Source: Trueperella sp.
GTDB taxonomy: Bacteria; Actinomycetota; Actinomycetes; Actinomycetales; Actinomycetaceae
Direction: 5' to 3'
DNA: 64,000 bases
Assembly (NCBI GenBank): GCA_030532125.1
Contig: JAUNLU010000002.1
Coordinates: 179,907 to 243,906 of the forward strand
Shown: positions 52,893-61,346 of the stretch, in pieces
How the letters are laid out: each line of letters opens with the position of its first letter
How positions within the stretch are numbered: position 1 is the first letter of the stretch
Program-made: the position numbers and the translations under genes
Notes under the pieces: generated by a model
What the model saw: only the letters and a program-made list of their open reading frames with translations
The model's database searches: none
Told to the model about the DNA's origin: nothing

Positions 52893-53323
52893 TCAGCCAC
52901 CTGCGGAGAGGAATAGAAAGTTAGCTGGTACTTCCCAATTCGCACTTCATCACCATTAGTCAGCTTTGCTTCTTCAATAAGCTGCATATTCACATAGGTG
53001 CCATTGAGTGAATTGGAATCACGGACGAAGAAATCATCCCCGGAGTGCAAGAAAAGAGCGTGCTTGCGGGAGACAGTGACGTCGTCTAAGAAAATATCTG
53101 ATTTAGGTGAGCGCCCTACTGTGGTTTCGGCAGCATTAAGCAAGAAACGCGCCCCTGCATTTGCGCCAGAGCGGGCAATCAGCAGTGCGGAACCAGCTGG
53201 GAGGGCGGCAATAGTGGCTAGGTCATCTTCATCTAATCCGCGCTGCGGCGCCGTCACTTCAGTGTCAGTAATTGGCGCAAAACGCGAGGTAGAAGTGGGA
53301 TCCCCACCAAATTCATCAACCAT
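52889..53323 (-). CDS. FHA-domain protein, GarA/OdhI-like, without the ETTSV phosphosite motif
   Basis: This 144-residue protein has a C-terminal FHA phosphothreonine-binding domain (GRSPKSDIFLDDVTVSRKHALF...VRDSNSLNGTYVN...LTNGDEVRIGKYQLTFYS, about 70-140) that closely matches GarA/OdhI. Those proteins regulate 2-oxoglutarate and glutamate metabolism in response to Thr phosphorylation of an N-terminal ETTSVF motif. Here the corresponding segment reads DTEVTAPQRGL, so the motif is lost or changed. The adjoining order (FHA, MerR, MerR) matches the garA locus. It overlaps pepN by 8 bp. Confidence 0.85.
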   Translation of the reverse strand: MVDEFGGDPTSTSRFAPITDTEVTAPQRGLDEDDLATIAALPAGSALLIARSGANAGARFLLNAAETTVGRSPKSDIFLDDVTVSRKHALFLHSGDDFFVRDSNSLNGTYVNMQLIEEAKLTNGDEVRIGKYQLTFYSSPQVAE

Positions 53324-55898
53324 TGCTTCCTCCCCAAGTTGCGTCCAATTCTAGCGCACTGGCGGCATCCTCGAAAGTAAACTTCTGTTGGACTTTTATT
53401 TCCCTAGCTAGGTCAGCGCGGCAGTCCAAAATTATTTTGCGCAGCGCTTCCGGCGCCGTTGGATTCTCCTCCAGCCAGGTAGTGGCAGCTTGGAGGTCCT
53501 GCTCCCCCGCTATTCGCGGATAGAGTGCATAGATGATGCGTTGTGCAATTTCTTGGGATAGGTTCTGCCACAAGCCAGTTAGCTGGGCAAAATAATCCGG
53601 TAATGCCGCGCGCGCTTCAGCTTGGTGCAGGGGCTGAGTAAATCCAGCCAGCAATGCGGAGATATGGTCATTTGAGCCATTGCCAGCCAGGATATCTGGC
53701 AAAATCTTGGCTCTAGTTCCGGGCGCTGCAGCCGATGCGATAGTGTGGCTGACTTTGTCCGACGCCGACCCGGTTTGGCTTAACTCTGCATCTAGGACTT
53801 GCTGGTCCACAGCTGCCAAGGCAGAGAGTGCCGCTAAAAATTGCCAGCGCAGATCCTGGTCAGTGGTCACAGCGAGCAGCTTCTCCAGCTCCGCGCGCAC
53901 CTGAGGCAAAAATGCCCCAACCTGAGCGAGTGCCCTAGTCCAAATGAGGTATTGATCGGAGCCAAGTTCGGCACCTTTCTGGGCGCGCAAGGCAGCCCGG
54001 AAAAATGCTTCGCCATATACTTGCCGGGCATCGTCGGGGATATAGCGTTCGACAATCTGAATAGCGGTTTGTACCCGCTGAGTCAGCAATCCCGAATCGG
54101 CTAACTGTGGATCAGCCAGCACATACTGCAAATACTTTGTGGGGGTTAGTTTTGCGTCGCGTACCAGCTGCCACAGCGCATTAGACACTACTGCCCGCGC
54201 TAATGGATCAGCTAACGGATGCGCGAGGGCATTTTGCAGTGAAAGTTCATCAAAGCGCAGCTTGGCGTAGGTTAGGGCGCCGTCATTAGGCAAAATGAAA
54301 TCAGGTTCTCCGCCTAGTTCCGCCCAAGAAATTTCGGCTTTTTGGTACAGATCAATCGGCACAGACTTGTGACGCTGCAGTATGCCGTCAACCAAGTTAA
54401 AAGCCCCAATTTCGATCCGGTGTGGCCGGACCAGTTCTGAACCGGTGTAATGATCAACGGAACTTTGCCAAACTTTAATACCGGCGTCATTGCGCTCTAC
54501 CGAGATAGTAGATGGGCCAGCAGTCTGCAGCCAAGCATCACTCCACGCAGTCAGATCGCGATTTGATGCTTCTGCCAGCACATTGAGCAGGTCGGCTAGC
54601 TCAGCATTGCTAAATGGTGCATTAGCGAAATAGTTACTGGCACCCGTGAAGAATGCCTCCTCACCTACCCAGGCCACCAGTTGCCGCAGCACAGCGGCCC
54701 CTTTCGCATAGGTGATACCGTCAAACGCCTGCTCGGCAGCCTCCAGATCTGGAATATCAGCCACAATCGGGTGCGTGGTCGGGTATTGGTCATTGCGCAG
54801 CGCCCAAGTCAGCCGCGCGCCCGCAAAGTTCACCCACGCCTCGGTGTACTTGGTGGCAGTAGCTGAGGCCCAGGTGCCCATAAATTCGGCGAAGGATTCT
54901 TTCAGCCACAGATCATCCCACCACACCGGCGTCGTTAGATCGCCAAACCACATATGGCTCATTTCGTGCAAGATAGTATTCGCCCGCCCGGCCAGCTGCG
55001 AACGAGTCGCGAGCCCGCGGTGCACGTAGGCGTCCTCAGAGAAAGTTACGCAGCCGGGGTTCTCCATTGCGCCCAAGTTGTATTCCGGCACAAAGATGGA
55101 ATCGTATTTTCCCCACTGATATTTGCAGTTGAAGGCCTGTGGGAATAGCTGTAACCCCTGTTTAGTCACCTGCGAGATATCCGCCAGATCAAAGTGTTCT
55201 GCCATTGCTGCTCGGCAGTAGAATCCCAAATCTACCTGGTATTTCTCCGCAGTTCGGGGGTCGGTGAGCTCGATAGCATCCTGGAAGCCCACATAAGGCC
55301 CGGCAATAAAAGCCACTAGATAGGTGGACATCGGAGGCATTTCAGCAAATTCCCGCCGCGTGCATTCGGCGCCAAGAGAGTTTTTTCCAACCACAATATT
55401 GGCTTCTTCCACCCCATTTGACAGCACAGTCCAGGCAGCGTCCGCAGTGATGGAGGTTTGGAAGCGCGCCTTAAGATTGGGTTGTTCAAAATTGGGAAAT
55501 ACCCGGCGGGCATCGGCTGGCTCAAACTGAGAATAGAGGTAAACCTGCCCGTCGGTATCGCGGAAACGGTGCAGCCCCTCCCCTGTATTGGAGTACTTTG
55601 CGTGTGCAGTCACCACGATCCGATGTGCTCCTGCTGGCAACTCTGGTAGCAAGATTCGCGCGCCGTCAAAAGTGAACTCCACTGCGGCGTCGTCAACTAA
55701 GACTTCGGCAACGCTCTCCCCCAGGAAATCTAGAAAGGTAGTAATCGGCTCGCTAATTTGCACTACTAATTCCGTGTGCACTGGAAAAGTGCTGCGGTCG
55801 CTAGCGGCTTCGCTCAGATCCAGCGAAATTGATTGGGTATCTACGGCTATTGCCCGGGCGCGTTCGCGGGCTTCACTGCGCTTCAGATTTTCACTCAC
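53316..55898 (-). CDS. pepN: Aminopeptidase N (M1 zinc metallopeptidase)
   Basis: PepN removes N-terminal residues from peptides in the cytoplasm. The protein is about 860 residues, with an N-terminal beta domain and a catalytic domain. Its exopeptidase motif is GAMENPGCVTF (about 256-266), and zinc binding uses HEMSHMWFGD (about 289-298), with a third ligand Glu in LKESFAEFM. A C-terminal ERAP-like helical domain follows. I place the start at GTG 55898 (SENLKRSEARERAR), because TTGAAT is 6 nt upstream. An alternative TTG at 55910 lies inside that hexamer. Its end overlaps the FHA gene. Confidence 0.9.
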   Translation of the reverse strand: MSENLKRSEARERARAIAVDTQSISLDLSEAASDRSTFPVHTELVVQISEPITTFLDFLGESVAEVLVDDAAVEFTFDGARILLPELPAGAHRIVVTAHAKYSNTGEGLHRFRDTDGQVYLYSQFEPADARRVFPNFEQPNLKARFQTSITADAAWTVLSNGVEEANIVVGKNSLGAECTRREFAEMPPMSTYLVAFIAGPYVGFQDAIELTDPRTAEKYQVDLGFYCRAAMAEHFDLADISQVTKQGLQLFPQAFNCKYQWGKYDSIFVPEYNLGAMENPGCVTFSEDAYVHRGLATRSQLAGRANTILHEMSHMWFGDLTTPVWWDDLWLKESFAEFMGTWASATATKYTEAWVNFAGARLTWALRNDQYPTTHPIVADIPDLEAAEQAFDGITYAKGAAVLRQLVAWVGEEAFFTGASNYFANAPFSNAELADLLNVLAEASNRDLTAWSDAWLQTAGPSTISVERNDAGIKVWQSSVDHYTGSELVRPHRIEIGAFNLVDGILQRHKSVPIDLYQKAEISWAELGGEPDFILPNDGALTYAKLRFDELSLQNALAHPLADPLARAVVSNALWQLVRDAKLTPTKYLQYVLADPQLADSGLLTQRVQTAIQIVERYIPDDARQVYGEAFFRAALRAQKGAELGSDQYLIWTRALAQVGAFLPQVRAELEKLLAVTTDQDLRWQFLAALSALAAVDQQVLDAELSQTGSASDKVSHTIASAAAPGTRAKILPDILAGNGSNDHISALLAGFTQPLHQAEARAALPDYFAQLTGLWQNLSQEIAQRIIYALYPRIAGEQDLQAATTWLEENPTAPEALRKIILDCRADLAREIKVQQKFTFEDAASALELDATWGGSNG

Positions 55899-55904
55899 TG
55901 TTAC

Positions 55905-55910
55905 ATTCAA
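55905..55910 (-). promoter_or_regulatory. Candidate leaderless -10 element of pepN
   Basis: TTGAAT is 6 nt before GTG 55898 on the minus strand. The same hexamer and distance occur at priA. Confidence 0.45.
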
Positions 55911-56046
55911 TCGCGACCAAGGACCGAGTGCAAATGATTTATAGCGCCTAGCCAGGTGATAGGTTGCACTGTTCTTATTACGTGCGCATTAGTCTTTAAC
56001 ACCAGATTTGGGCTAAACTCTACAGGGTTGCGGGTCTACCCGCGCA

Positions 56047-56120
<74 letters not shown>

Positions 56121-56126
56121 CGTTTT

Positions 56127-56164
56127 CCCGAGATATTAAGAAACGATATCCCGGGTTTTCTTTT
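56127..56164 (+). terminator. Terminator after tRNA-Pro
   Basis: CCCGAGATAT (56127-56136) pairs with ATATCCCGGG (56146-56155), with one mismatch, followed by TTTTCTTTT. Confidence 0.8.
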
Positions 56165-56183
56165 CGATTGGGTATTTGTACTT

Positions 56184-57098
56184 TCAAACCACTTCACCAA
56201 TTAGCTCGGCGCCCTCACCTTGCCAGTGGCGCAGCGCCCCAACCGTATAGTCGGGCCGGCCGGCTAAAGCTGCGATACGAGCTACTTGTTCGGGAAGATA
56301 GTGGAAGATCTCCTGCCCGTCCTCACTCACCCACACTGTCTTAGAGCTGACCTGCGCGTCAGACGTACCTGAAGTGATCGTCACTACGGTGTAGCCACTA
56401 ATAGCGTGTGCTGCTTCGTGCTTCAGCCCAAAATGCGTTGCGGTTTTGTTAGCCACTGCGGCTCCTACGATCACGGGAATTCCCGCAATAGTGGATCTGC
56501 GAGCCAAGTGATAGTGGCCAGACAAGATGACCGCAGGTTTTGCCTCGCATGTGTGCAACATGTGTGCCAGCGTCGGTGCATCTGCCAGGCGTAAGGCCCC
56601 GTGCAGTTCAGTGGGTGGAGTCAGTGGCGGGTGGTGCAGAACGACAACACTAACCAAGTTATCAGTGTATGCCCGGTTAATCTCAGCTCGCAGCCATTCA
56701 TTTGACTCACCTAGAAACCCCCACCCAGCGCGTGGAACTGAAGTGTCAGCCACAATAAACCGTGTCCCAGCGACGTCCACCGTGTAATTAATTGGTTCCC
56801 CATCAGCCCCTGGGATCCCCAGCTCATTACGCAATGGCCCACGTTGATCATGATTTCCGCTTGCCCACACAACCGGAGCACCCCATGATATGCCCAACTC
56901 GCCAATGAGGTTTCGTGCTTTAGTATAGGAGGCAGGGCTGCCGTCCTCGGAAATGTCACCGCTGACCACGATAGCGTCGCACTGCTGCCTGGTCTGGGCA
57001 TGTTCGAGTACATCTTCCAGCAGCTTTTGGGTATCGACTTTGTTGTAGTGCAGTCCCTCGGCCAGTAGATGAGTGTCAGTAAGGTGCAGTATCCTCAT
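56184..57098 (-). CDS. Calcineurin-like metallophosphoesterase (CpdA/Rv0805-like)
   Basis: This 304-residue protein has the dinuclear-metal phosphoesterase motifs in order: LHLTDTHL (about 4-11), VVSGDISEDGSP (about 45), VWASGNHDQRG (about 80), VVLHHPPLTP (about 155) and LSGHYHLARRS (about 195). This is the CpdA/Rv0805 group, which can hydrolyse cyclic nucleotides or other phosphodiesters. The physiological substrate is unknown. It is the last gene of the importer operon, and its start overlaps the phosphatase gene by 4 bp, so the two are likely cotranslated. Confidence 0.88.
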   Translation of the reverse strand: MRILHLTDTHLLAEGLHYNKVDTQKLLEDVLEHAQTRQQCDAIVVSGDISEDGSPASYTKARNLIGELGISWGAPVVWASGNHDQRGPLRNELGIPGADGEPINYTVDVAGTRFIVADTSVPRAGWGFLGESNEWLRAEINRAYTDNLVSVVVLHHPPLTPPTELHGALRLADAPTLAHMLHTCEAKPAVILSGHYHLARRSTIAGIPVIVGAAVANKTATHFGLKHEAAHAISGYTVVTITSGTSDAQVSSKTVWVSEDGQEIFHYLPEQVARIAALAGRPDYTVGALRHWQGEGAELIGEVV

Positions 57099-57784
57099 GC
57101 TATTTCCTCCACAATGAACTGTTTACCCAAACGAGAGGGAATATCAGGGTGTAAGCCATTATGGAGGAGGTAGGGCACCACTCCTCCTGCAGTCTGGATA
57201 GCCTTTCGGACTTCATTGAGTGCGTCAGTGTCGGTAATGGTTGCCCGATGGGCAACTATGCCAGGCATATCTACTATCCCGTGAGCTGCGGCAAGTGAAG
57301 CTAGATAGTCACTCCCAAGATGAGTGGAGGATGCAAGATAGTCGAGCGTGATATCCTCCTGTGCTGCTCCCAGGAGACTGAGTAAGATCGCCACCACAAC
57401 ACCAGTACGATCCTTTCCGGCCGTGCAATGAATCAGAACGCCGCCGTCATTAGCTAATTCGGCAATCGCCGCGAGGGCAGTGGTTAGTTGGTGTGCGTAA
57501 TCAGTAACCATATAACGGTAAAGATCAGTGAGATTTTCCCAGTACAGATGGGCCAGTTCGTTATTAAATACAGGTACGTGAATGACTTCGAAGTCAGGAT
57601 CCCAGGAGACCGTTGCTGTCCGTTCGCGATCTTCCCGTAGATCGAGGATGCCGCGTATCCCGAGATCCTGCAATACCTGTGTGTTATTCCCACCGGCAAA
57701 TGGTGCCGAGGAACGAAACAGTTTGGGCGCAAGGCTGCCACGCTCGAGCGGTACGTCAACTCGACGTAAATTGTAAATGGTCAC
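57095..57784 (-). CDS. Cys-based tyrosine/dual-specificity protein phosphatase family protein
   Basis: This 229-residue protein has the PTP signature IHCTAGKDRTGVVVAILLSLLG (catalytic Cys about 117, Arg of the P-loop present). Upstream is RGILDLREDRERTATVSWD, typical of the PF13350-like tyrosine phosphatase family, which also includes lipid and sugar phosphatases. No signal peptide is seen, so it is cytoplasmic. It lies between the ABC ATPase gene and the metallophosphoesterase gene, with 4-bp overlaps on both sides. This placement suggests action on the imported compound rather than on proteins, by inference. Confidence 0.85.
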   Translation of the reverse strand: MTIYNLRRVDVPLERGSLAPKLFRSSAPFAGGNNTQVLQDLGIRGILDLREDRERTATVSWDPDFEVIHVPVFNNELAHLYWENLTDLYRYMVTDYAHQLTTALAAIAELANDGGVLIHCTAGKDRTGVVVAILLSLLGAAQEDITLDYLASSTHLGSDYLASLAAAHGIVDMPGIVAHRATITDTDALNEVRKAIQTAGGVVPYLLHNGLHPDIPSRLGKQFIVEEIA

Positions 57785-58554
57785 CTATTCTCCTGTTCCA
57801 TAACGGATTCGGGCAGGTCGGGTACTGCGGCGATAAGCTCACGAGTGGCAGGATTGCGCGGATCAGCGAGAAGTTGCGGTGTGGGACGGTGTTCTACACA
57901 ATTCCCGGAAAATAAGACCATGGTTTCGCCGCATAGATTTTGCACGATTCCAAGATCATGAGAGACGACGATGAGCGTTACCTGGTTTTCTTCGCGCAAT
58001 CGTTGTAGAAGTTCGAGGATATGGACCCGCACTGAGACATCTAAGGCAGAGACTGGCTCGTCTGCAATGATAACTTTGGGTGCGGGTGCAATTGCTCGAG
58101 CGATTGCCACGCGCTGGCGCTGCCCGCCCGAGAGTTGGTGCGGGCGTCGGCTTGCCCACGTAGGATCGAGGTCTACCATAGTGAGGACCTCGGCAACACG
58201 TTCCCGCTTGTCACCTGCGATCTTCAAGATACGTAGTGGTTCGGCTATAATTTGCCCGATTGTCATTCGTGGATTGAGCGAAGCAAAAGGGTCTTGCAGC
58301 ACAAGCTGAACTTCGCGTCGCAGACGAGACGGGCCCCGCACCCCCGCGGCTACTTCTTCTCCCCGGTAGGTTACAGTTCCGGACGTGGGGCGGGATAGTC
58401 CGAGCATGAGCCGAGTCAAGGTGGTCTTACCTGAGCCTGATTCGCCGATAATTCCGAGGCTGTTCCCCTCACGTACTGTGAGGTCTAACGGTGCCAGAGC
58501 CTGAGTAGAACCATAAGATTTGGATACCCGGTGTAAGTTGAACAGGCTAGTCAT
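57781..58554 (-). CDS. ABC transporter ATP-binding protein, OppF/DppF-like
   Basis: This 257-residue ATPase has Walker A IIGESGSGKTTLTRLML (about 34-50), the Q-loop (VLQDPFASLNPRM), signature LSGGQRQRVAIARA (about 140-153), Walker B KVIIADEPVSALD and an H-loop HDLGIVQNL. The motif SLNPRMTIGQIIAEPL is typical of the second ATPase of Opp/Dpp systems. It overlaps the phosphatase gene by 4 bp and follows the OppD-like gene by 17 bp. No lid or regulatory domain is seen. Confidence 0.92.
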   Translation of the reverse strand: MTSLFNLHRVSKSYGSTQALAPLDLTVREGNSLGIIGESGSGKTTLTRLMLGLSRPTSGTVTYRGEEVAAGVRGPSRLRREVQLVLQDPFASLNPRMTIGQIIAEPLRILKIAGDKRERVAEVLTMVDLDPTWASRRPHQLSGGQRQRVAIARAIAPAPKVIIADEPVSALDVSVRVHILELLQRLREENQVTLIVVSHDLGIVQNLCGETMVLFSGNCVEHRPTPQLLADPRNPATRELIAAVPDLPESVMEQENR

Positions 58555-58571
58555 GGTTACTCCTTCATTTC

Positions 58572-59372
58572 TTACTGATTCACTTGCCAGGCGGCCTTGT
58601 TTAGGCTGGTTGCTCGCGCTGCTGCTACGAGCTCCCGAGTGTATGACATGTGCGGCGTTGTCAACACCTGCATTGTTGGCCCTTGTTCCAGTATTTGACC
58701 ACGGCGCATGACGAGGAGCCGATCAGAGGTGCGTGCCGCCACCGCCATGTCGTGAGTAATCATCAACATCGAGGTGTTGTTTTGCACTGTAGACTCCATC
58801 ATTAGGTCAAGGATCGTCGCCTGCACAGTGGCATCAAGAGCAGTAGTGGGCTCATCGCCAATCAGGAGTGCAGGCTGGCAGCTCATTGCCATAGCAATGA
58901 CAACTCGTTGACGCTGGCCGCCTGATAGTTCATGGGGATAGCGGTGGACAATCTGTTCGGGCTCAGGGAGTTTTACCTGGCGAGCAAGCTCGATAGCCGC
59001 TGGTAACCTATCTCGGCGAGCTAGATGTTCATGCTCCCTTTTTGCTGCAATAAGCTGATGCTTGAGGGGGATGACAGGATTAAGCGCAGTTTGGGGCTCT
59101 TGGAACACCAGCCCGATGTCTTTACCACGAATTTTGCGCATCTTTTTATCCGCCAGCCCAAGGAGTTCTTGCCCCTTAAAAATGATCGAACCTGAAACTT
59201 GTGCGCTTGCAGGCAACAATTGAGTGATAGCCAGCGCAGTCAGTGACTTGCCAGATCCAGACTCGCCGATAAGGCATATACGCTCTCCGGCTTCAAGGCT
59301 GAAGGAAACATCTTGCACGACAGGCGTATTATCAAAGGAAATTGTAAGGTTCTTAACGTCAAGCAGACTCAT
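58572..59372 (-). CDS. ABC transporter ATP-binding protein, OppD/DppD-like
   Basis: This ATPase (about 266 residues, starting MSLLDVKNLTISFDN) has Walker A LIGESGSGKSLTALAI (about 35-50), FQEPQTALNPVIPLKHQL, signature LSGGQRQRVVIAMAM, Walker B LLIGDEPTTALDATVQ and H-loop THDMAVAARTSDRL. It pairs with the OppF-like protein as a heterodimeric motor. I chose ATG 59372 because it overlaps the permease stop (ATGA). A reading from 59528 would add residues from another frame of the permease gene. Confidence 0.92.
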   Translation of the reverse strand: MSLLDVKNLTISFDNTPVVQDVSFSLEAGERICLIGESGSGKSLTALAITQLLPASAQVSGSIIFKGQELLGLADKKMRKIRGKDIGLVFQEPQTALNPVIPLKHQLIAAKREHEHLARRDRLPAAIELARQVKLPEPEQIVHRYPHELSGGQRQRVVIAMAMSCQPALLIGDEPTTALDATVQATILDLMMESTVQNNTSMLMITHDMAVAARTSDRLLVMRRGQILEQGPTMQVLTTPHMSYTRELVAAARATSLNKAAWQVNQ

Positions 59373-60202
59373 CGCACTCCTTCCAACCGGGGATCTAGCA
59401 CATCGCGTAGCCCATCGCCGAGTAAGTTGAATCCGATTATGACTGCGACGATTGCGATACCCGGGATGAGTAGAACCCCCGGATGGGTGTAGATGTACTG
59501 TTGATATTCGGAAAGCATGCGTCCCCACGAGGGGGTACTGATCGGAGTCCCTAGACCAAGGTAGGACAATCCAGCTTCAGCAAGTGCGGCAGTTCCCATA
59601 ATCTGTGTGACACGGACTATTAGGGTTGGTGTGATTGTGGGGAAAATGTGCCACCACAATAGCCACGGAAGTTTTGCTCCTGATGCTACGGAAAGCAAAG
59701 TGTAGTCCGCTGATGCCGCTCGGCGCAGTTCGGGAAGTATCGTTCGAGCCACCACCGGGGTGGAACCAAGCCCGATTGCCACCATTGAAGAGACTGTGGA
59801 GCCACCAAAAGCAGTAACTATGATGATGGCTATGACCAGGGTGGGAAAGGCGATCCATACGTCAGTCAGCCGTTCGATAATTACTGCAATGGAATAACGC
59901 GAGTAGACGATTGCTGCAGAAATGATGACACCCAAAACAAGGGCTATTACTGCAGCGCCAAGGCTGATGTATACGGTAACACGTGATCCAAGGATCATTA
60001 GGGAAAAGATATCCCGCCCAAGTTTGTCTGCCCCAAGCCAGTGCTGGGCAGAGACTGGAGCCCACGAAGACGCCGGATCCACTTTACTCGTGTCATAGGG
60101 CACCCAGATGAACGACACAACAAATGTCACCAACAGTATTGTGATCAGCGCGGATCCGATAAGACCTGCCGGGTTGCGAAGAAGTCGGGTTATTGTTCTC
60201 AT
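59369..60202 (-). CDS. ABC transporter permease, DppC/OppC-like
   Basis: This 277-residue inner-membrane permease has about six helices, with the N-terminal family segment (AQHWLGADKLGRDIFSLMILGSRVTVYISLGAAVIAL, about 52-88) that contains the DppC landmark GTDxLGRD-type sequence. The EAA loop is GTAALAEAGLSYLGLGTPISTPSWGRML. It pairs with the DppB-like permease to form the channel. It overlaps both neighbours by 4 bp. No substrate can be read from it. Confidence 0.93.
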   Translation of the reverse strand: MRTITRLLRNPAGLIGSALITILLVTFVVSFIWVPYDTSKVDPASSWAPVSAQHWLGADKLGRDIFSLMILGSRVTVYISLGAAVIALVLGVIISAAIVYSRYSIAVIIERLTDVWIAFPTLVIAIIIVTAFGGSTVSSMVAIGLGSTPVVARTILPELRRAASADYTLLSVASGAKLPWLLWWHIFPTITPTLIVRVTQIMGTAALAEAGLSYLGLGTPISTPSWGRMLSEYQQYIYTHPGVLLIPGIAIVAVIIGFNLLGDGLRDVLDPRLEGVR

Positions 60203-61233
60203 GCCTTGATCCTGATTCTTGGGTCGGCGAGGCGAACCACGAGGTCTGACACCATCATTAGGACGATGATCGTAGCCGATAGCACCATAAGGAATCCTTG
60301 GACGGTGACGATGTCTCGATTGGATACTGCTGCGACGAGTGACTGACCCACTCCTGATAGCGCAAAGACCTGCTCCACCACAACCGTACCCATGAGCAAC
60401 ATTGCTGCGTCTAGTGAGAGTACTGCAATAATGGGCAGCCAGGCATTTCGTAGTGCGTGACCAAGCAAAGCGCGAGTTTTGGATATCCCTTGGGCTCGGG
60501 CTGTGCGCATATAGTCTTGGTTCAATTGTTCAAGAAGAGCTGAGCGCACAAATCTGGTTAATTGTGCAGTCATTGGGATGGCCAAAGTTAGTGCCGGCAA
60601 CATAAGTGCCATGAGTGCTGAACCAGGATCCCGCCATCCGGTCCGAGGGAATCCGGTGGCGGGGATCGCACCGTTGGAAGGGATCGCTATCCATGCGATA
60701 AGTGCAATTCCGAGGACAAAACTTGGGATTGTTATACCCAACTGGGAGATCCATGAAATCAGCCTGCCAAACCAGGTGCGGGAAAATGCTGCAGCGAGGA
60801 TGCCAATAGCCATAGCTGCAAGGAATGCGCCCGTGAGTGCAATCAATGCTAGTGGCAGAGTGACTTGTAACTTGGCAATCAATTCAGCAGTAACGGATTT
60901 AGAGGTGAATGGGGAAACCCCAAAATCACCAGTTATTACCCCACCAATCCAGTCAAAGTATTGGACTACAACCGGGCGATCCCAACCATACTCTGTTCTA
61001 ATATTGGCGATTTGCTCGGGAGTAGCATCCGTACCGCCCATAATTGAGGCTGGATCTCCAGGGAGGATATTTAACGAGTAGAAGATAACAATAGAGGAGA
61101 CAAGCAAGGCAAAGATTGTCCATTTAACTGTGCGTATCGCGATGCGCCACCCCCGCGTGCGTGAGACAGAAAGGCTCTCCTCCGCTGCCGCGCGGGTTAG
61201 GATTTGCTCTCGTTCTACCAAAGTGGTCACCAC
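60199..61233 (-). CDS. ABC transporter permease, DppB/OppB-like
   Basis: This 344-residue permease has about six helices and the DppB landmark NILPGDPASIMGG (about 53-65), then IRTEYGWDRPVVVQYFDWIGGVITGDFGVS, and the EAA region TARAQGISKTRALLGHALRNAWLPI. Its N terminus has an extra ~30 cytoplasmic residues. The start may be GTG 61233 or the adjacent GTG 61230, which has GGAG at better spacing. A 15-bp palindrome (AAGTGGT/ACCACTT around one base, 61221-61235) overlaps the start. It follows the binding-protein gene after a hairpin. Confidence 0.9.
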   Translation of the reverse strand: MVTTLVEREQILTRAAAEESLSVSRTRGWRIAIRTVKWTIFALLVSSIVIFYSLNILPGDPASIMGGTDATPEQIANIRTEYGWDRPVVVQYFDWIGGVITGDFGVSPFTSKSVTAELIAKLQVTLPLALIALTGAFLAAMAIGILAAAFSRTWFGRLISWISQLGITIPSFVLGIALIAWIAIPSNGAIPATGFPRTGWRDPGSALMALMLPALTLAIPMTAQLTRFVRSALLEQLNQDYMRTARAQGISKTRALLGHALRNAWLPIIAVLSLDAAMLLMGTVVVEQVFALSGVGQSLVAAVSNRDIVTVQGFLMVLSATIIVLMMVSDLVVRLADPRIRIKA

Positions 61234-61283
61234 TTGCTCCGTCCTAGATTCTGCTTATCGCTATTACGCTGGTTGTTGGTGGA

Positions 61284-61307
61284 GTGGCGGGGCTTGCGCC
61301 CCGCCAC
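61284..61307. other. GC-rich hairpin between binding-protein and permease genes
   Basis: GTGGCGGGGC pairs perfectly with GCCCCGCCAC across a TTGC loop, with no T-run in the direction of transcription. Such a stem downstream of a binding-protein gene commonly protects its mRNA or limits read-through, giving more binding protein than permease. Confidence 0.65.
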
Positions 61308-61346
61308 CTCGATAACTTGGTGCGTAATTACCTTTTCTTGCTGTGG

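Noticed and set aside
55899..55910. TTG 55910 as pepN start
   Set aside because: This TTG is part of the putative -10 hexamer, and the protein family pattern fits a start at GTG 55898.
61221..61235. Palindrome AAGTGGT/ACCACTT as the GntR operator
   Set aside because: It overlaps the permease start codon within the operon and is over 1.5 kb from gntR, so chance symmetry or an internal element is more likely.
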